Shown here in pieces: positions 12,978-25,155 of a DNA stretch of 64,000 nt; the first letter of the stretch is position 1; the number at the start of each line of letters is the position of its first letter. Position numbers and translations under genes: made by a program. The notes under the pieces are model-generated. The model was not told where the DNA came from and searched no databases. It saw nothing but the letters and a program-made list of their open reading frames with translations. The DNA lies in contig BQUP01000002.1 of assembly GCA_022835595.1 (NCBI GenBank), positions 2,940,481 to 3,004,480 on the forward strand, in the 5' to 3' direction. The stretch comes from Cystobasidium ongulense. Lineage: Eukaryota > Basidiomycota > Cystobasidiomycetes > Cystobasidiales > Cystobasidiaceae.

Positions 12978-14211
12978 TCAATTAAAGAGTTGACCAATTC
13001 GAGTAACTCCGTGAGCGCAATAGCTGTTGACTAAACTTTGAGAAGTGACTAGGTAGTTGTCATGTGTTGACCATGCGGGTATAGGTCCGCCAATGAGGAC
13101 TGAAAGGAGGGTTCGTCAGGATTCCTTTGCAACATGACGAGAATGTGGAAACGGTCGTTCACTCACTCGCCGCCTCCCCGGTCACATCTTGCATAAGTGG
13201 CATACTTTTAAGACCGAGAATTGCTAAAAGGTCATGCTGTGATAGGATAGCTGGTTCTTCGATTATTCTAGGACTGAAACCTCTCCTGACGATTTCGGTG
13301 TCGCCTATTTCCACGAATGGCAATGAGAAAAGCAGACCCAATAGCCAAGTCAGTAAAGTTGTACAGGGAAGCCTCAAGATGAAAGGTATAGCAGGAAGGA
13401 TGCGACTTACCATCAGCGAATGAGATAACTTTGGCGGTAGCACCGATTAACATATCAGTACTTCTAGCGCCTGCATCATCAGGTCTTTGACCGATAGCGA
13501 TCAGATAATCGGGTTTAGTTTGACCAGCTTGAGATACGGATATGTTTGAAGGTCCAATTTTTCCTGATACGCTCGCTTGTATCGCTTCATCTTTGCGAAT
13601 GCTATCTGTTCTGAAACCTTGTATTTTTGTCAAGATCCAATGTGCTGTTTCATGGACTGGAGCAATTGAAGCAGAGTTGGTGAACAGATTTCAGTATAGT
13701 GCAACCATAACATGGGTAGAGAGAAAGAGACAAGAGACTCACCCAAAGCACACAAAAAGAAGAAAGCGAATTTTGCATATTGTTCAGGGTCCTCCTTTGC
13801 ACACCTTGTTAATTCATTGTGAAGGGTAAATCCAAAAAAGAGTGTATTATGTAGACATATTTCATCTTTCTGGCTGTTCGTGTTTTTATTTCCGAGTGCG
13901 GTAGTAGTTGTAATAATTGACCTCGGTTGGCCTGGATTTGGCGTTTGGGCGTGCAAAAAGTCTACTTTTAAAGGTCCTTGAACGCAGACAATGAGTGGGG
14001 TGGATGTGACAAAGAGCTGCTTGATCTGAGCGTCGAGTGTGGGCGAGTAATTGGATGCTGTGGGTAGTGGGAGGGCGTGGTCGACGATGCAGTGTGCGAA
14101 TGCGCGTCGTGCGGCTGTCGAAGCGTCGCTGCTGCCTTGGAGGAGTGCGAACAGCCGAGAAGCGATGGGAGCGAGTGGGGTGCGAGGAAGAGGGCCTGAT
14201 GGAGGTAGCAT
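12978..14211 (-). CDS. Unknown protein with HExxH motif (possible metallopeptidase)
   Basis: Four exons (13743-14211, 13411-13656, 13167-13304, 12978-13099) give 324 residues; introns start GTGAGT, GTAAGT and GTGAGT, and phases fit. After a helical N-terminal half comes FAFFFLCALGVHETAHWIL, made by the first splice. HETAH matches the HExxH zinc-binding motif of gluzincin-like peptidases and sits in a helix-like context about residue 157. No second zinc ligand could be assigned with confidence; a later acidic stretch (PDDAGARSTD) is a weak candidate. No signal peptide is seen. I do not recognise the family, and five residues alone do not prove peptidase activity. The last exon could be missed by a simpler model ending at 13159. 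Confidence 0.65.
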
Positions 14212-14824
14212 GCGACTTGTCAGAGATGGACATCAAGCCAGTCCTATATTATCCCTCACGGAAATGCATGCAGTCCCGTGTCACGAAGACCTGAGCTGGT
14301 GCCGCATTATTGATGCCGTTCATGGTGGCAGAGGAGAGCGCGATTCGAGTATGGTGACCTGGGTGGCCCTGACTGGAGTGCATGGAGTGAAAGCAAGAAC
14401 AGACTGGCTGACTGCCTGCCTGACTGCTGCTCCTGCTCTATCGTCGTCGTGAAAAGCTGCTGCTGTCCGACGCCGGAGAGGGCTGGAATCCAGATACCGA
14501 CGTGAAGCGGACACTGCGTTGAGGTGGATGAAAGCTTGATGCTCGCTGATACCGACGAGACACTCCGACGGAACCTCGTATACACGCATACGATAGCTAT
14601 AGAGTGCCCTACCAGGTCCCAGGCGCTTGTACTCTCTGCGTCCAGCTCAGGTCCATCCAGCTCGCCACCGATCACGTGTTTCCAGAGTCCAATCTCTCGT
14701 GATCCAAGTACCGTACCGCCTACGCAGAGTCTTATGCCGCAGCCTGTCCATGGCGACCCCCAAATCCCCGTATACTTGCGCACCTACTCCGTCCGCGCCG
14801 GCAGTGACCATTCCAGGCCTCTGT
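14212..14824. other. Intergenic between HExxH gene and EFM7-like gene
   Basis: Both flanking genes are on the minus strand. Only short overlapping frames without family likeness are present. Confidence 0.5.
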
Positions 14825-15966
14825 TCAACTCGCCCGTCTCTCTACCGAAAAGGTGTCCGAGCGTTTAAATACGATATGGACCAGCCAGCGTCGTCGTTCC
14901 TCTTCTATGCCTTCAACAATCTCTGCTTTATCACCATCACCTTCAACGATCTGCTTCCAATTCAAACCTTTCTCCCGCTCCTCCCGTCGGTCTATCTCTT
15001 CCGCTCGCTCTATCTCCAGCCCTCCCGCTAACGCCATCTTCAAGAAAGATTGTATCACAAAACGGCCAGTATGCAGACCTGCTAGTATAATAATTCGCGA
15101 ATCTGGACTATACGAAAGCAAACGAGTCATCACCTTCAACTGGGATGAATTGAGGTGATCCATCCACAGCGTGTCGGCCGCCAGGATTCTGCAAGCGAGT
15201 TTTGCATTAGTTCAGATAGATATGTGCCGCTTGTATGAAGAGCACGACGAACCGAGTAAAGCCTTGAGGATGCTTGTGCACCATTTCTTCTAGAGCAATC
15301 TCATCCGTCCAGTCCAACGCTGTTACAGCCACTCTCGACTGCTCCTCTTCCTTTAGATTGGCAGCTACATTCCTCCGTATGGCAGCCATTATTCCAGTTG
15401 CTGGGTAATCTGTAATTTCAACTTGAGAAGCTCCCATCCGTGCTGCTAGCAAGGAAAGTAATGCTGATCCTGCACCAAGCTCGAGGACTGAAGTTTCACA
15501 CATTAACTTGTTAGGTTTACTCACTCAACCTCTTATACCTAGGTTACGCACCTGTTTCGCCTTTTATGCCTATTTTCGACAAACCATCCTGCTTCTCATC
15601 CTCCTCCATCATTTCAGCCAGTCTAGGGCTAGCAGGCCATAACAAATGACTTTGTAATTGAATCTCTTCATAAGTATCAGCGTTTGAATTCAAGTATAAT
15701 TTAAATGTACCATAATATGTAGATTTATGTATTATTGGTTTATCACTTGATGACGTTGAAGTTGCTACTGGTAATGAACCTAACAAAGCCAAGGAAGCTT
15801 CAAAAAGTGAGGTTATAGATGATGTTGTACTAATTTCTGAAGCTGAGCTACTTGTAGAATGACTGCGCTGTCTCTGCTTTGTATTGTCCGAGTCCGAATG
15901 TCGATTCGCATCATGCTCGTCGATTGTGGACCTTCGAAAGTCTTCTTCTGGCTTATCTGGAACCAT
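14825..15966 (-). CDS. EFM7: EFM7/NNT1-like protein N-terminal and lysine methyltransferase
   Basis: Members of this seven-beta-strand family (NNT1/EFM7) methylate elongation factor eEF1A at its N-terminus and Lys2 using S-adenosylmethionine in the cytosol. Exons 15552-15966, 15253-15487 and 14825-15188 give 337 residues. The first exon has a Ser-rich insert, then LLWPASPRLAEMM, like the family's conserved HxLWNAxxxxA stretch. The SAM motif VLELGAGSALLSLLAARMGA is formed across the first splice (about residue 140), followed by ITDYPATGIMAAIRRNV. Post-motif ILAADTLWMDHLNSSQ follows the second splice. That donor is GTTCGT, weaker than the others, so two or three residues there could differ. A related methyltransferase family 16 enzyme (EFM6, METTL21 type) is the alternative. 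Confidence 0.8.
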
Positions 15967-16175
15967 GTATGTTGGCTAACGAGCGTACAGATTGAAACGC
16001 TTCTCTCGTACTTTAAGCTCTAGTCGACTGGAAATCTACCCTTCATCTTCATCTTGTATTTGCTTCTACTTCTGGTGCGTCAGAAGGCAAGTTGTCCCAG
16101 GCAAATAGCAACTGCGGGCCTTGCTTTCAGTCCGACCTACTGCCGGATACCACGCATTTGCATCCAGGCAAGACA
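15967..16175. promoter_or_regulatory. Divergent promoter, EFM7-like / Env7-like kinase
   Basis: Only 209 bases part the two start codons, so both genes must share promoter space. No specific site could be named. Confidence 0.55.
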
Positions 16176-18292
16176 ATGCAGCAACAAGCCATGAACCAAG
16201 CTCTAGACGTATACGAGAGGCTGAAAGATGTTTTCCTGTCATGCACTGGTTCGTGCCTCAAGAGCAGTTCCACATTGACTCTAAACGGCCGTCGTTTCAA
16301 GGTGCGCGCTCTCTACTCCTCGTTTTAGGAGAGTTGTGTGAATTGCGAAGCAGCGATAGATGGCTGAGAAGAATTGGATATCAGATTCACAAACTACTCG
16401 GAGAAGGTGGTTTCTCGTTCGTCGTGAGTTTCACTCCACCCAACGATGGGCATGATCGCAGTACACCAGTGAACTGATTAGTCCGTTCCCACTCTCGTCG
16501 TGGAATGTAGTATCTAGCAGAGGATGAGACTTCAGGTCGCTTGTTCGCTTTGAAGAAGGTGTGCCTCTCTCTCTCCTTCTTTATGCCTGCCTGCTGCCTG
16601 CTTCAATCATGCTCGAGACGAGACAACTGACGCGCTTGGCGATACCTTGCTTGACATAAACATGTAGATACGATGTCCTCTAGGGAGCGAATCAGTCAGA
16701 GAAGCAATGAAAGAGGTGAGTCTCCCTTTTCATCGAGGTATGCTATGGAAACACCAATCTCACGTGTGTGCAAACCAGGTCGAAGCGTACAAGAGGTTCA
16801 GACATCCTAACTGTATAAGATGTCTTGATTCGGCTGTCATTCAAGAGACAGATGGGAAAGTGATCTAGTGGGTCACCTGATTATACAGTATTGCAATGTG
16901 CTTTGAAATGCTAACTTGCTCTTTTGTCGCACGCAGCCTCTTTCTACCTTATTATAAAAAGGGCAATCTCCAAGATGCAATCGCTGCCAACTCTGTATGT
17001 ACATCGTCATGGGAAATACATGCAGTCCTCGAGCTCATACTGAATCATTCCGTGCTTTTTCTTCTCTGTACACCTAACCTGGGTGTTCTGATTTGCAGGT
17101 CAATGGGACCCGCTTCCCCGAACGAGAGATGCTGTCCCTTTTCTTGGGCACGTGTCAAGCAGTCGAATCGATGCATACATACACACCAGGGAGCAGTATT
17201 TCCTATCCACCTTCTCAATCTCGTTTACCTCTTGCAAATCAAGGCAATGGTAATGCACCTCGTAAAGATAGGAAAGGCAAAGGTCGAGCTGCAAGACAGG
17301 AAGAAGAAGAGAATTCAGCTGTCATTTTCGAACAACAGGAGGAAGAAGAGGAAGAAGCTATTAGAGCTTCAGCTGGTGCTGCTGAACCTTTGATTGGAAG
17401 TATGGATAGAGCTGCTTCTTCTGCCGATGACGACGATGACGACGATGAACATGTAGTCGACGAAAGTAATGCGAAGGGTATTGCAGGGCTAGGAGAGACG
17501 AAAGGACAATTGACGGGTCGCTTACCCACTTCTCCGCCTCCTCCTTCATCATCAAATAACAATCAAAATGCGGGTCAAAATAGTAATGGAGCACAACAAA
17601 CACTACAACCTTGGGCGCATAGAGATATAAAACCTGCAAATGTAATGATAACAGACGAAGGAACACCTATATTGATGGATTTTGGATCAGCGTTACATGC
17701 TAGGATATACGTTGATAATAGATCCACTGCTTTGAAATTGGCAGATGATGCTGCCGAGCATTGCTCTATGCCTTATAGAGCGCCTGAATTGTTCGACCCT
17801 CCTGTTGGTGGGTGGTTGGATGAGAAGGTGGTGAGTCGTGATCCGCGTTCCCCTCCTTTTATACATGTCACCGCCGTTCTCCTGTGAGTGTTAAAAGTGT
17901 AACCAAATACTGACACGATTCCTTCGAAATTTTTCCTGTCTCCAGGACATATGGTCTCTGGGATGCACACTCTACGCAATGGCCTACGGACATTCACCGT
18001 TTGAAGTAGAAGGATCATCAGTGGTATTAGCAGTTCAGAATGGACAGTATCGATTCCCACAAAACGATAAAGTATATACTCAGGGATTAAGGGATTTGAT
18101 TGCTTTTATGCTTGTTGTTGATAAGAGCAAGAGACCGAATATACATCAGGTGAGTGGCTGCTCTGATTTCACTCTATCTCTCCCTATCGATGCGACTGAG
18201 CTGAACAAATGTCTGGTTTCTCTGTCTTTCCCATTATGTGACGCTGCTAGGTCATTGAACGCACACAGCAAGCGTTGAGCCGTGTCCAGTGA
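16176..18292 (+). CDS. ENV7: Env7/STK16-like serine/threonine protein kinase
   Basis: Kinases of the NAK group (yeast Env7, mammalian STK16) are lipid-anchored and act on vacuole or Golgi membranes. Nine exons (16176-16301, 16385-16423, 16511-16558, 16668-16715, 16779-16867, 16937-16994, 17099-17830, 17946-18149, 18251-18292) give 461 residues; four exons encode only 13-20 residues each. Kinase marks: glycine loop KLLGEGGFSFVYL, VAIK-type lysine in LFALKKIRCPLGS, Glu in MKEVEAYKRFRHPN, catalytic HRDIKPAN, metal-binding DFGSA, APE as YRAPELF, and DIWSLGCTLYAM. A roughly 130-residue acidic, low-complexity insert sits just before HRD. The N-terminus carries Cys residues after a short helix that could be acylated, as in yeast Env7; that is inference. 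Confidence 0.93.
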
Positions 18293-18940
18293 TGAGAATA
18301 CCGATGTGCTGTTGCTAGAGTGGGGAAAGCTGGTTACGGTCTGCGTTTATGTGCTTGACAGCAGGATCAAATAGTGTGGCGGCCCTCGATACGCAAATCT
18401 CCGTTGATAACCTCGTTAACGTGTGTAAAGTCTTTGGAGCGACAGGGTAGTTGATCTAGCTGTCGTGGAGTGGCCAGAATGGTAGAGCAAGGACAATGGG
18501 TTGATGATTGATGTAGCGAGTGGGACAACCTTGAAGCGCCAAGTTATCTGATGCATGTTGACGACTGGAAACTTGCACACCATCAACGATTCCACAGGCC
18601 AAGAGCTACCCGGCAGCCCGGCAAGCCAGCCAGCCGACGCATTTAAGCGCGAGGTGAGGGTGCCGACGACATCTCCGAGGCTTTCTGCGCTGTGCTGTGT
18701 GTGCCGGGGCTCTCTCGATGGAGTGTAAACGATGAGCGTGGCCGGGGAAACGATGCTCCACTCCGAAGAGTGACTTTCCAGTCATGTGATCGGGCATACA
18801 GAGATGCTTTTCAGGAAGTCGGAAAGGCTAGAGCATGGTGTACTGAGGCTTTGCTGCTGGTTGGATTGGTTGTGGACACGACTTGTCGCTACTGCTCTGC
18901 TTCGTCCCCATCAAGAAACAGCACCGCACTCTCGCCAACC
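18293..18940. promoter_or_regulatory. Intergenic upstream of CYP53-like P450
   Basis: 3' flank of the kinase and 5' flank of the P450. No gene or clear operator seen; GC-rich palindrome-like short motifs only. Confidence 0.5.
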
Positions 18941-21362
18941 ATGGGCATCGTCCAGGAAGCAGGCGCACTCGTCGCGGCATTGTCGCCCATTCAGCTCGCA
19001 GGAGCGGTCCTCGCGCTTGTGGTAGGCTTGATGCAGCCATTGCAGCCTGACCACTCTACCGAGCACATGCTGACTGCCTTGCTTGATGCCTCCCAGCTCG
19101 CCTTCCATGTCGTCCCCTACCTCGCCGACCCGCATGGACTGAAAAAGTACCCAGCTGCAGGACCGTTTGGATTAGGTAGGTCGACACAGCACAAGCATTG
19201 TATGACCAAAGAGTATGTTGGGGCCGGCTAATGCATTGCTCTTGTATCCCACAGCCGCATTCACCGACGCCTGGGTGCGCATATCATACTTGCCGGGTCC
19301 CCGCATCGTTGAAACTGACCATCCTATCCAATCCAATTCGACGTATTGCAATAATAACAGGTCGTATGGCAAGCTCGCCGAGGAAAGCGTTTCGAAGCTT
19401 TGGATGCAGGTGAGTAATTCACCCTCTCAAACCATCATAGATTGTGTAAACTCACTTCATCTTATTTCCCCAGCTCATCGCAAGTATGGAAAATACGTCA
19501 GAATTAGCCCTCGTCAAGTCTCTATTGCCGACCCCAAGGCTCTTGATGCTATCTACGGCCACGGAACCGGTACTATGAAACCTGCCTTCTGTAAGGACAG
19601 ATCCATTCAAGCTCTCCATGTACTGTCGGCTAATCCGGAAATTCGGCAGACGATGCTTTCGTAGGATTGAAGAAAGTCAGAGGTCTCTTCAATACTCGTG
19701 ATAGAGCAGAACATACTAGAAAGCGTAAGATTGTATCTGCTACTTTCGCTCAAAGGTAGGCTTCTACATACTTTTTCGCCACATCTTCTTCTTTCTTTCT
19801 GTTTCTAATGTGACACTTCTATTATGTACACTTCAACCGGGCGTCGCCGGCTCAGGAATGTACTCGAGTTCGAAAGTTACATTGCTGCTATCATGAGACA
19901 GCTATTGGACAAGTTCGATGGAATGTGTGATAAAGCCGTCAAGGATGGTAAAGGTTGGGTTACTTTTGATACCCTGCCTTGGCTCAACTACCTCGCTTTC
20001 GACATCATTGGTGAGTTTGCCTTCCTTGTGAACAACTGGGTATATGATTAGCTGACTTGTCTCTTCAGGCGATCTTGCCTTCGGAGCTCCCTTCGGAATG
20101 GTCGAACGTGAAGCCGATATCTGCGAAATTGAACAAGAAGATGGGACCATCAAGCATTTATCCGCAGTCACCATCCTAAATGAACGAGGAGAGTATTCCA
20201 ACTGTCTAGGAGTAATGCCACCACACTGGAGACCTTTCGCTAGATATGTAGATCCTTGGTTCTCAAGAGGTCATGCTTCCGTTATCAATTTGGCTGGTAT
20301 GGCTAGAGCCAGAGTCAATAATCGACTAAAGACTGGTGCTGGTGACAGAAAGGATCTATTGGCTCGTTTACAAGAGGCTAGAGATGAAAATGGCCAACCT
20401 ATGGAAATCGACGAACTTACTGCTGAAGCATTGACACAACTCATTGCTGTGAGTCTAAATCACATACCTCTTGGTCCCAACTAGATGACACTGATGAATT
20501 CGACCGTATAATACAGGGCTCCGATACTACCTCGAACTCATCCTGTGCAATCATTTTCTATCTAGCTCGTTCTCAGGAATCACAAAAGAAATTACAAGCC
20601 GAACTAGATCAGACATTTAAAGATCGTGGTATTACAGGAGTAATGGAATATGAAGATATCAAAGCATTACCTTATCTAGAAGCTTGCATTAATGAAGCTT
20701 TGAGAATGCATTCTACTTCTTCAATGGGTTTACCGAGATTGATGCCTGCTCAAGGCGCTGAATTCCAAGGTGAATTCTTCAAGGAGGGAACTGAGGTATC
20801 TGTTCCTGCTTATACTATTCATGTGAGTAATTGAGATCCTTATCCAACCTCCCTTTGAGGGGGATAGACAGAGAATGTAACAATCTGACAGACACTATTC
20901 CAGCACCTTGAATCAGTATGGGGAGACCCGTTCACCTACAGACCTGAGAGATGGCTAGGATCAGATGCGAAACAACTTGATAAGAATTTCATTCCCTTCT
21001 CAATTGGACCCCGAAGCTGTGTCGGCCGAAATGTAAGCTCCTCGTATTCGTCGTCTCTGGCATTCATGTTTGATAAAAGTAGGAAACCTGTATGCTGATG
21101 CGATCATTCTCTCGCTATTATAGCTCGCTACTATGGAACTACTCGTTTTCATGTCAACTCTGTTCTATCGATGTGAGTACTCGCGCATCTTGTTCCCGAT
21201 ACCCGTCAACAATTCAAATCTGACCATATTATGCCTTGCCACCTTACAGACGACTTCCGCCTGGCCGACGAAAGCCAGACGAAGCTTGAGACTAGTGAAG
21301 GATTCTTGCGCAAGCCTTTGGAGAGCTGGATTCGCATGAGACGCAGATCAACCGAGGCATAA
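18941..21362 (+). CDS. Cytochrome P450, CYP53-like (benzoate 4-hydroxylase type)
   Basis: CYP53 enzymes add a para-hydroxyl to benzoate, feeding the beta-ketoadipate path and detoxifying plant aromatics at the ER. Eleven exons (18941-19175, 19255-19274, 19361-19409, 19474-19590, 19650-19755, 19856-20010, 20069-20448, 20517-20822, 20904-21032, 21124-21172, 21250-21362) give 552 residues; the second exon is 20 bases. An N-terminal membrane anchor (ALSPIQLAGAVLALVVGLM) precedes PGPF-like GPFGLAAFTDAW. Later marks: I-helix AGSDTTSN, K-helix EALRMH, RPERWL and the heme loop FSIGPRSCVGRNLA. Family assignment rests on AAFTDAW, HRKYGKYVRISP and the heme loop; P450 class is certain, CYP53 membership likely. 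Confidence 0.92.
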
Positions 21363-21660
21363 ACCAAGAAAAAAGAGCTTAGGTTATGAAGCAATTCAGC
21401 TGTCAGACAGACAACATATTGGCTGGAAACAGCGATCTGTGGGGCAGGAGACCGGCTTCTTCATCGTTTTCAACATTATTCATGAGCATGCATCTGGGAT
21501 ATCTAGTATCTAGTTCCGTACCGCCGAATGTACCTCGCTGTCAGGCTTTTCGTCCATACGTGAAATTATAGCAACAACAATGTTTATACTGCTTGTTTTG
21601 TGCTCGACCATCTTGACAGGGCGACCGAAGATTGGCAGAAACAAGTTGGGATAAGAGGAG

Positions 21661-24600
21661 TCATGTCCTCCAGTATTGAGCAGCAGCATGTATACGATCT
21701 AAAACACTCGTCCAAGCTGAAGTTTCATTCAATAGTCCTTCGAAATGCTTGATAGCTTCTTCTTCCGATAAATCCAGTCTAAACTTTTCTTGTACTTTCG
21801 AAACTGCTTTATCTGGTTCGAGCTTGATGTCCGGAATATTGGCATCAATCATGAGCGATACTAAGTTGATTATTAGGTTTGCATTCTTGCGTAAACCAAT
21901 GAAGGCGGTGTAACATAGCGATTTGAATCGTAGATAGTGAGGCGAGGTAGTCCCTCCCATGGCGTCTACCATTTCTTTGCACACTTTGACCGACGGGGGA
22001 AATGGTTTAGGATCACGACCTAGTATGTATCCAAAATCCACTACAAAGTGTATGTCGTCAGCAACACGAACGTAGCATAAATTTGTTTTACGCCCAAAGT
22101 GCCGCGAGCTTACCGTGGAAGAAGTGTCCATCTGGCGTAAGAAGGAGGTTGTCAAGGTGGCGATCACCCACGCCAAGGAGATAAGTGACAACACAATAGC
22201 CTGCACAGCTCCTGACGAATGTATCCAGTACACTGGCAGAAACGCCAAATGCCCCCGCGGGCGATTCATCTGGATTATGTTCTCGTAAATAATTGAGGAG
22301 GCTCCCTTGATATTCGCTGGAAATGGCTCCAAGAGTTTTACTGGGTACGAATTGAACCATTCCATCTAGTGCGCCAGTCGCAAGCACCTTGTATGGTGTC
22401 ATCTTTAGATCGAGGTTTTCTTTCCTAAGCAAGCGATCCATTAACGTGAAGAGTTGAATGACTAGCTGATCTTGACGTAGGTCATCACCGTTCTTGAAGA
22501 TGATGGGATAGTGCAGATCATCTGTACAAATGAGTTCCAGTTTGAGCGGAAACAGATTCGATTTAAAGACGGAAGAGCTCTCTTCTTCAATGCCAGTGAT
22601 AGTGTACCGCGCATCTAGTGGCAGAGGTACTGGACTGGGCAGCTTGGAAAGCTTGCTCTTTGGGTCGTGTATATGGGCTCGCAGCTTCTCTATCTTCTTA
22701 GGCCTTGAGTCGCGTGAAGCTCGCAAGTCTCTCGCTACTTTGCTAATAGACGCAACAAATTCCGCTTGCGCTCTGAGTGTTTCTCTACGTTCAGTTCCAT
22801 TATCCTGTTCTGCCATCTTCATCATAAAATTATATGCGACTCGACCATACATCTTTCCCGTCACTTTATCCTCTACTTCCACCATCAGGTACCAATGGAA
22901 ATTGTTCGCTAGAACAGGATTTCGTACCGCTCGACTGACGAGAAAGTCTTCCAGTGAAAGTAGATTTGCATACTGGGCGACCTTTGCCGCAGCATTCTTT
23001 GATACGCCCCGCGAAGTAACCGAAGTGGCGGACGGAGGTGTAGGTTCGAACTTGAGAGCTTGCACTAGTTGCAGCAAATAGAGCATTAGTTCCTGTGGGC
23101 CCGTATATTCGTTGCGTGAGCTATGTAATGTCACAGTGATGGTACAAGGTGACTCGTACCTCGTCATCCGCCCGCGCCACCTGCTTTACAGCAAAGCTTC
23201 GAACTCTTTTATCGCGGAAAGCATCGCCAGGACCAAGTAGCTCCAGCGCATCGCCAATTTCAATATCGCTCCATAATGGAAGAAGCACATCGACGGCTTG
23301 CTTAACCTCATCCCTATCGGACCACCTGACCGACTTCAGGAATTTCGTCAAAGCCCGCTTATCTCGAGTCAAATAGAAGCGGAATCGCCAGAGAAGATTG
23401 CATTCCGCTGTTGATAACGGCTGAGTTGGCGGATACTCGAGAATGATCTGCCAACAGAAGATGTAGTCAGCTCACGTTTATCTTCCGGGCGTCACAGACT
23501 CACATTTAGCTCATCGCGCGTGGCTGCATTGGGTTTCATTTCTCTATCAAGCGGTCCACTTCGGTGACTTCGCACCAAACGCAGGTGTTTTGCCTCGACT
23601 GGATTGTATCGAGCGATATCGGGATCAACGATTGGAAATATGCTGGCATCGGCTAGCTTCAGTAAAGGTGTTGCAGGCATAGGAGCGGAAGTACTGGCAG
23701 CCCCGGCTGACTTGGAGGATGTTACGAGGCTTGGCAGCGTCGGAAGCGTGTATTCGTGTTCACCATAGAGGACAGGTAAATCAAAGCGAGGCAGATCGAC
23801 ATAGAGGTATAGCTTGTCTGATTTCTCGGACTCCTCCTGTTACAAAGTTGGTCAGAATTGTCTGGAGCTTGTCATGGAAAATGGAGACCACCCACAGCAT
23901 AGATCTTCTCGATTTGCCGATAGACCAATTTATCGAGCCAGTCGATAGTCGGCACGTCTTTTCGTTTCTGTTTCTCCATGATCTAATTTCCCTAGCGCTC
24001 AGTGTGTGTTCATCCAACACTGTGCGCAAGCAAAGCCTCACCTTCTCAAGCCTCCCTCGTTCATCTTTCTCCTGGCCTGTCACCTTGCTAGGCGTTGATG
24101 ACTCCACAGTAGCATCTGCCTCTTTGTCCGGCCAAAGTAGCATCCTTTGCTTCCCCTTCTTCAAGGTATTCTTCTTGCCGAAGAGTCGGAGTGTCGTACC
24201 CCCAAGTGGGACGACGGATGAGTTTGCAGGTGGACCGCCATAGTCGTATATTGTAAAGATGATTTGGGAAGACAAGGGTAGATCGCGGTAGCGGATGGGT
24301 AGAGTGATGCGTTCGTTCCAGCTAGAGCGAAGCATATCTCAGCCGAGTCCTATCCCGATACTTGCAAAGTGCGAATCTTACACATAGCGATCTTTGAAAG
24401 ACTTGTGTGCTGTTTGAAACGGTATCGTCAATGGTTTGTTATCGGCCCAGAGCTGACATATAATGTAAAGGTCGGACGGAAGGCTGAGAGAGAGAGTTCA
24501 GTCAGCTGAGGTATGAAGAGCATGACAGCAGTGTACGACACACTCTTGCTGCACTCCTGCAAACCTGGACCTTGGATCTTGCAAGACTTGCGAGAGTGGC

Positions 24601-24842
24601 TTCTTCGGACGCTTGCCTTCGAAGGCGTCACTGCGCGCAGGCGGATCAGTCAGATAGCAACAGCCAACGTCCTACCAAGCGGAGAGGCTTACATTCGAAG
24701 GGTCACATTGAAGTCGAGGTCGCAAGACCGTGCAATGGTCAGCGAGCGGTCTCTCTCGCGCGCGTCCTGCGGTGGTGGTGCCGCCTCGTGTCAGCTTGAG
24801 CCTCGACCGTCGATCCCAGCAAGCCCCGGGCCAGCTCACCAT
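21661..24842 (-). CDS. VPS34: Class III phosphatidylinositol 3-kinase (Vps34)
   Basis: It makes PI3P on endosomes and autophagic membranes with Vps15, Atg6/Vps30 and Atg14 or Vps38. Ten exons (24840-24842, 24693-24766, 24544-24630, 24382-24483, 24042-24321, 23896-23982, 23504-23836, 23160-23447, 22114-23092, 21661-22040) give 870 residues. The first coding exon is just the ATG. Order: N-terminal SCDLDFNVTLRI, C2 domain with DRYVWNERITLPIRYRDLPL (about residues 84-103), TIDWLDKLVYRQIEKI, helical PIK domain with LTRDKRALTKFLKSVRW, kinase FKNGDDLRQDQLVIQ, catalytic LGVGDRHLDNLLL and HVDFGYILGRDPKPF, and the C-terminal RIHAAAQYWR that is needed for activity in the family. All key residues are present. 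P450 lies tail to tail; an MFS gene is divergent. Confidence 0.96.
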
Positions 24843-25155
24843 GGCGGAAGCATGAGCAAGCTCTTGGACGTCCTCGTCTTGACACGGCTATACTGTTCGA
24901 AGTCACGAGAACGCAACCTCGGTGGTTGCCGACTCACAGAGGCCGATCGAGGCTCTTACTCTCCGGCAGGATGGAGGTGCCGGGGCAAAACACTAAGCAA
25001 GAGAACAGTGCATGGAGCTCTGTTCCTCACGGCTAACTACTCGTTTGCTTTCAACCTGCTTGGTCTATGAGCTCGCAATAACACTGGTCTAGCAGGCGTC
25101 CACTGCCTTGCATTCGGGCAGAATAAGAGCTGGAGATACCCACGGCAACTCCGCC
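24843..25155. promoter_or_regulatory. Divergent promoter, VPS34 / MFS transporter
   Basis: 313 bases lie between the two start codons. No specific sites could be named. Confidence 0.5.

Noticed and set aside
12488-12997. 169-codon minus-strand frame
   Set aside because: No family likeness, unusual composition, and overlaps the last exon of the HExxH gene in another frame.
13159-13443. Shorter HExxH gene model ending at 13159
   Set aside because: A strong GTGAGT donor at 13166 and a CTGAC branch-like motif before the next CAG give a longer protein-like end.
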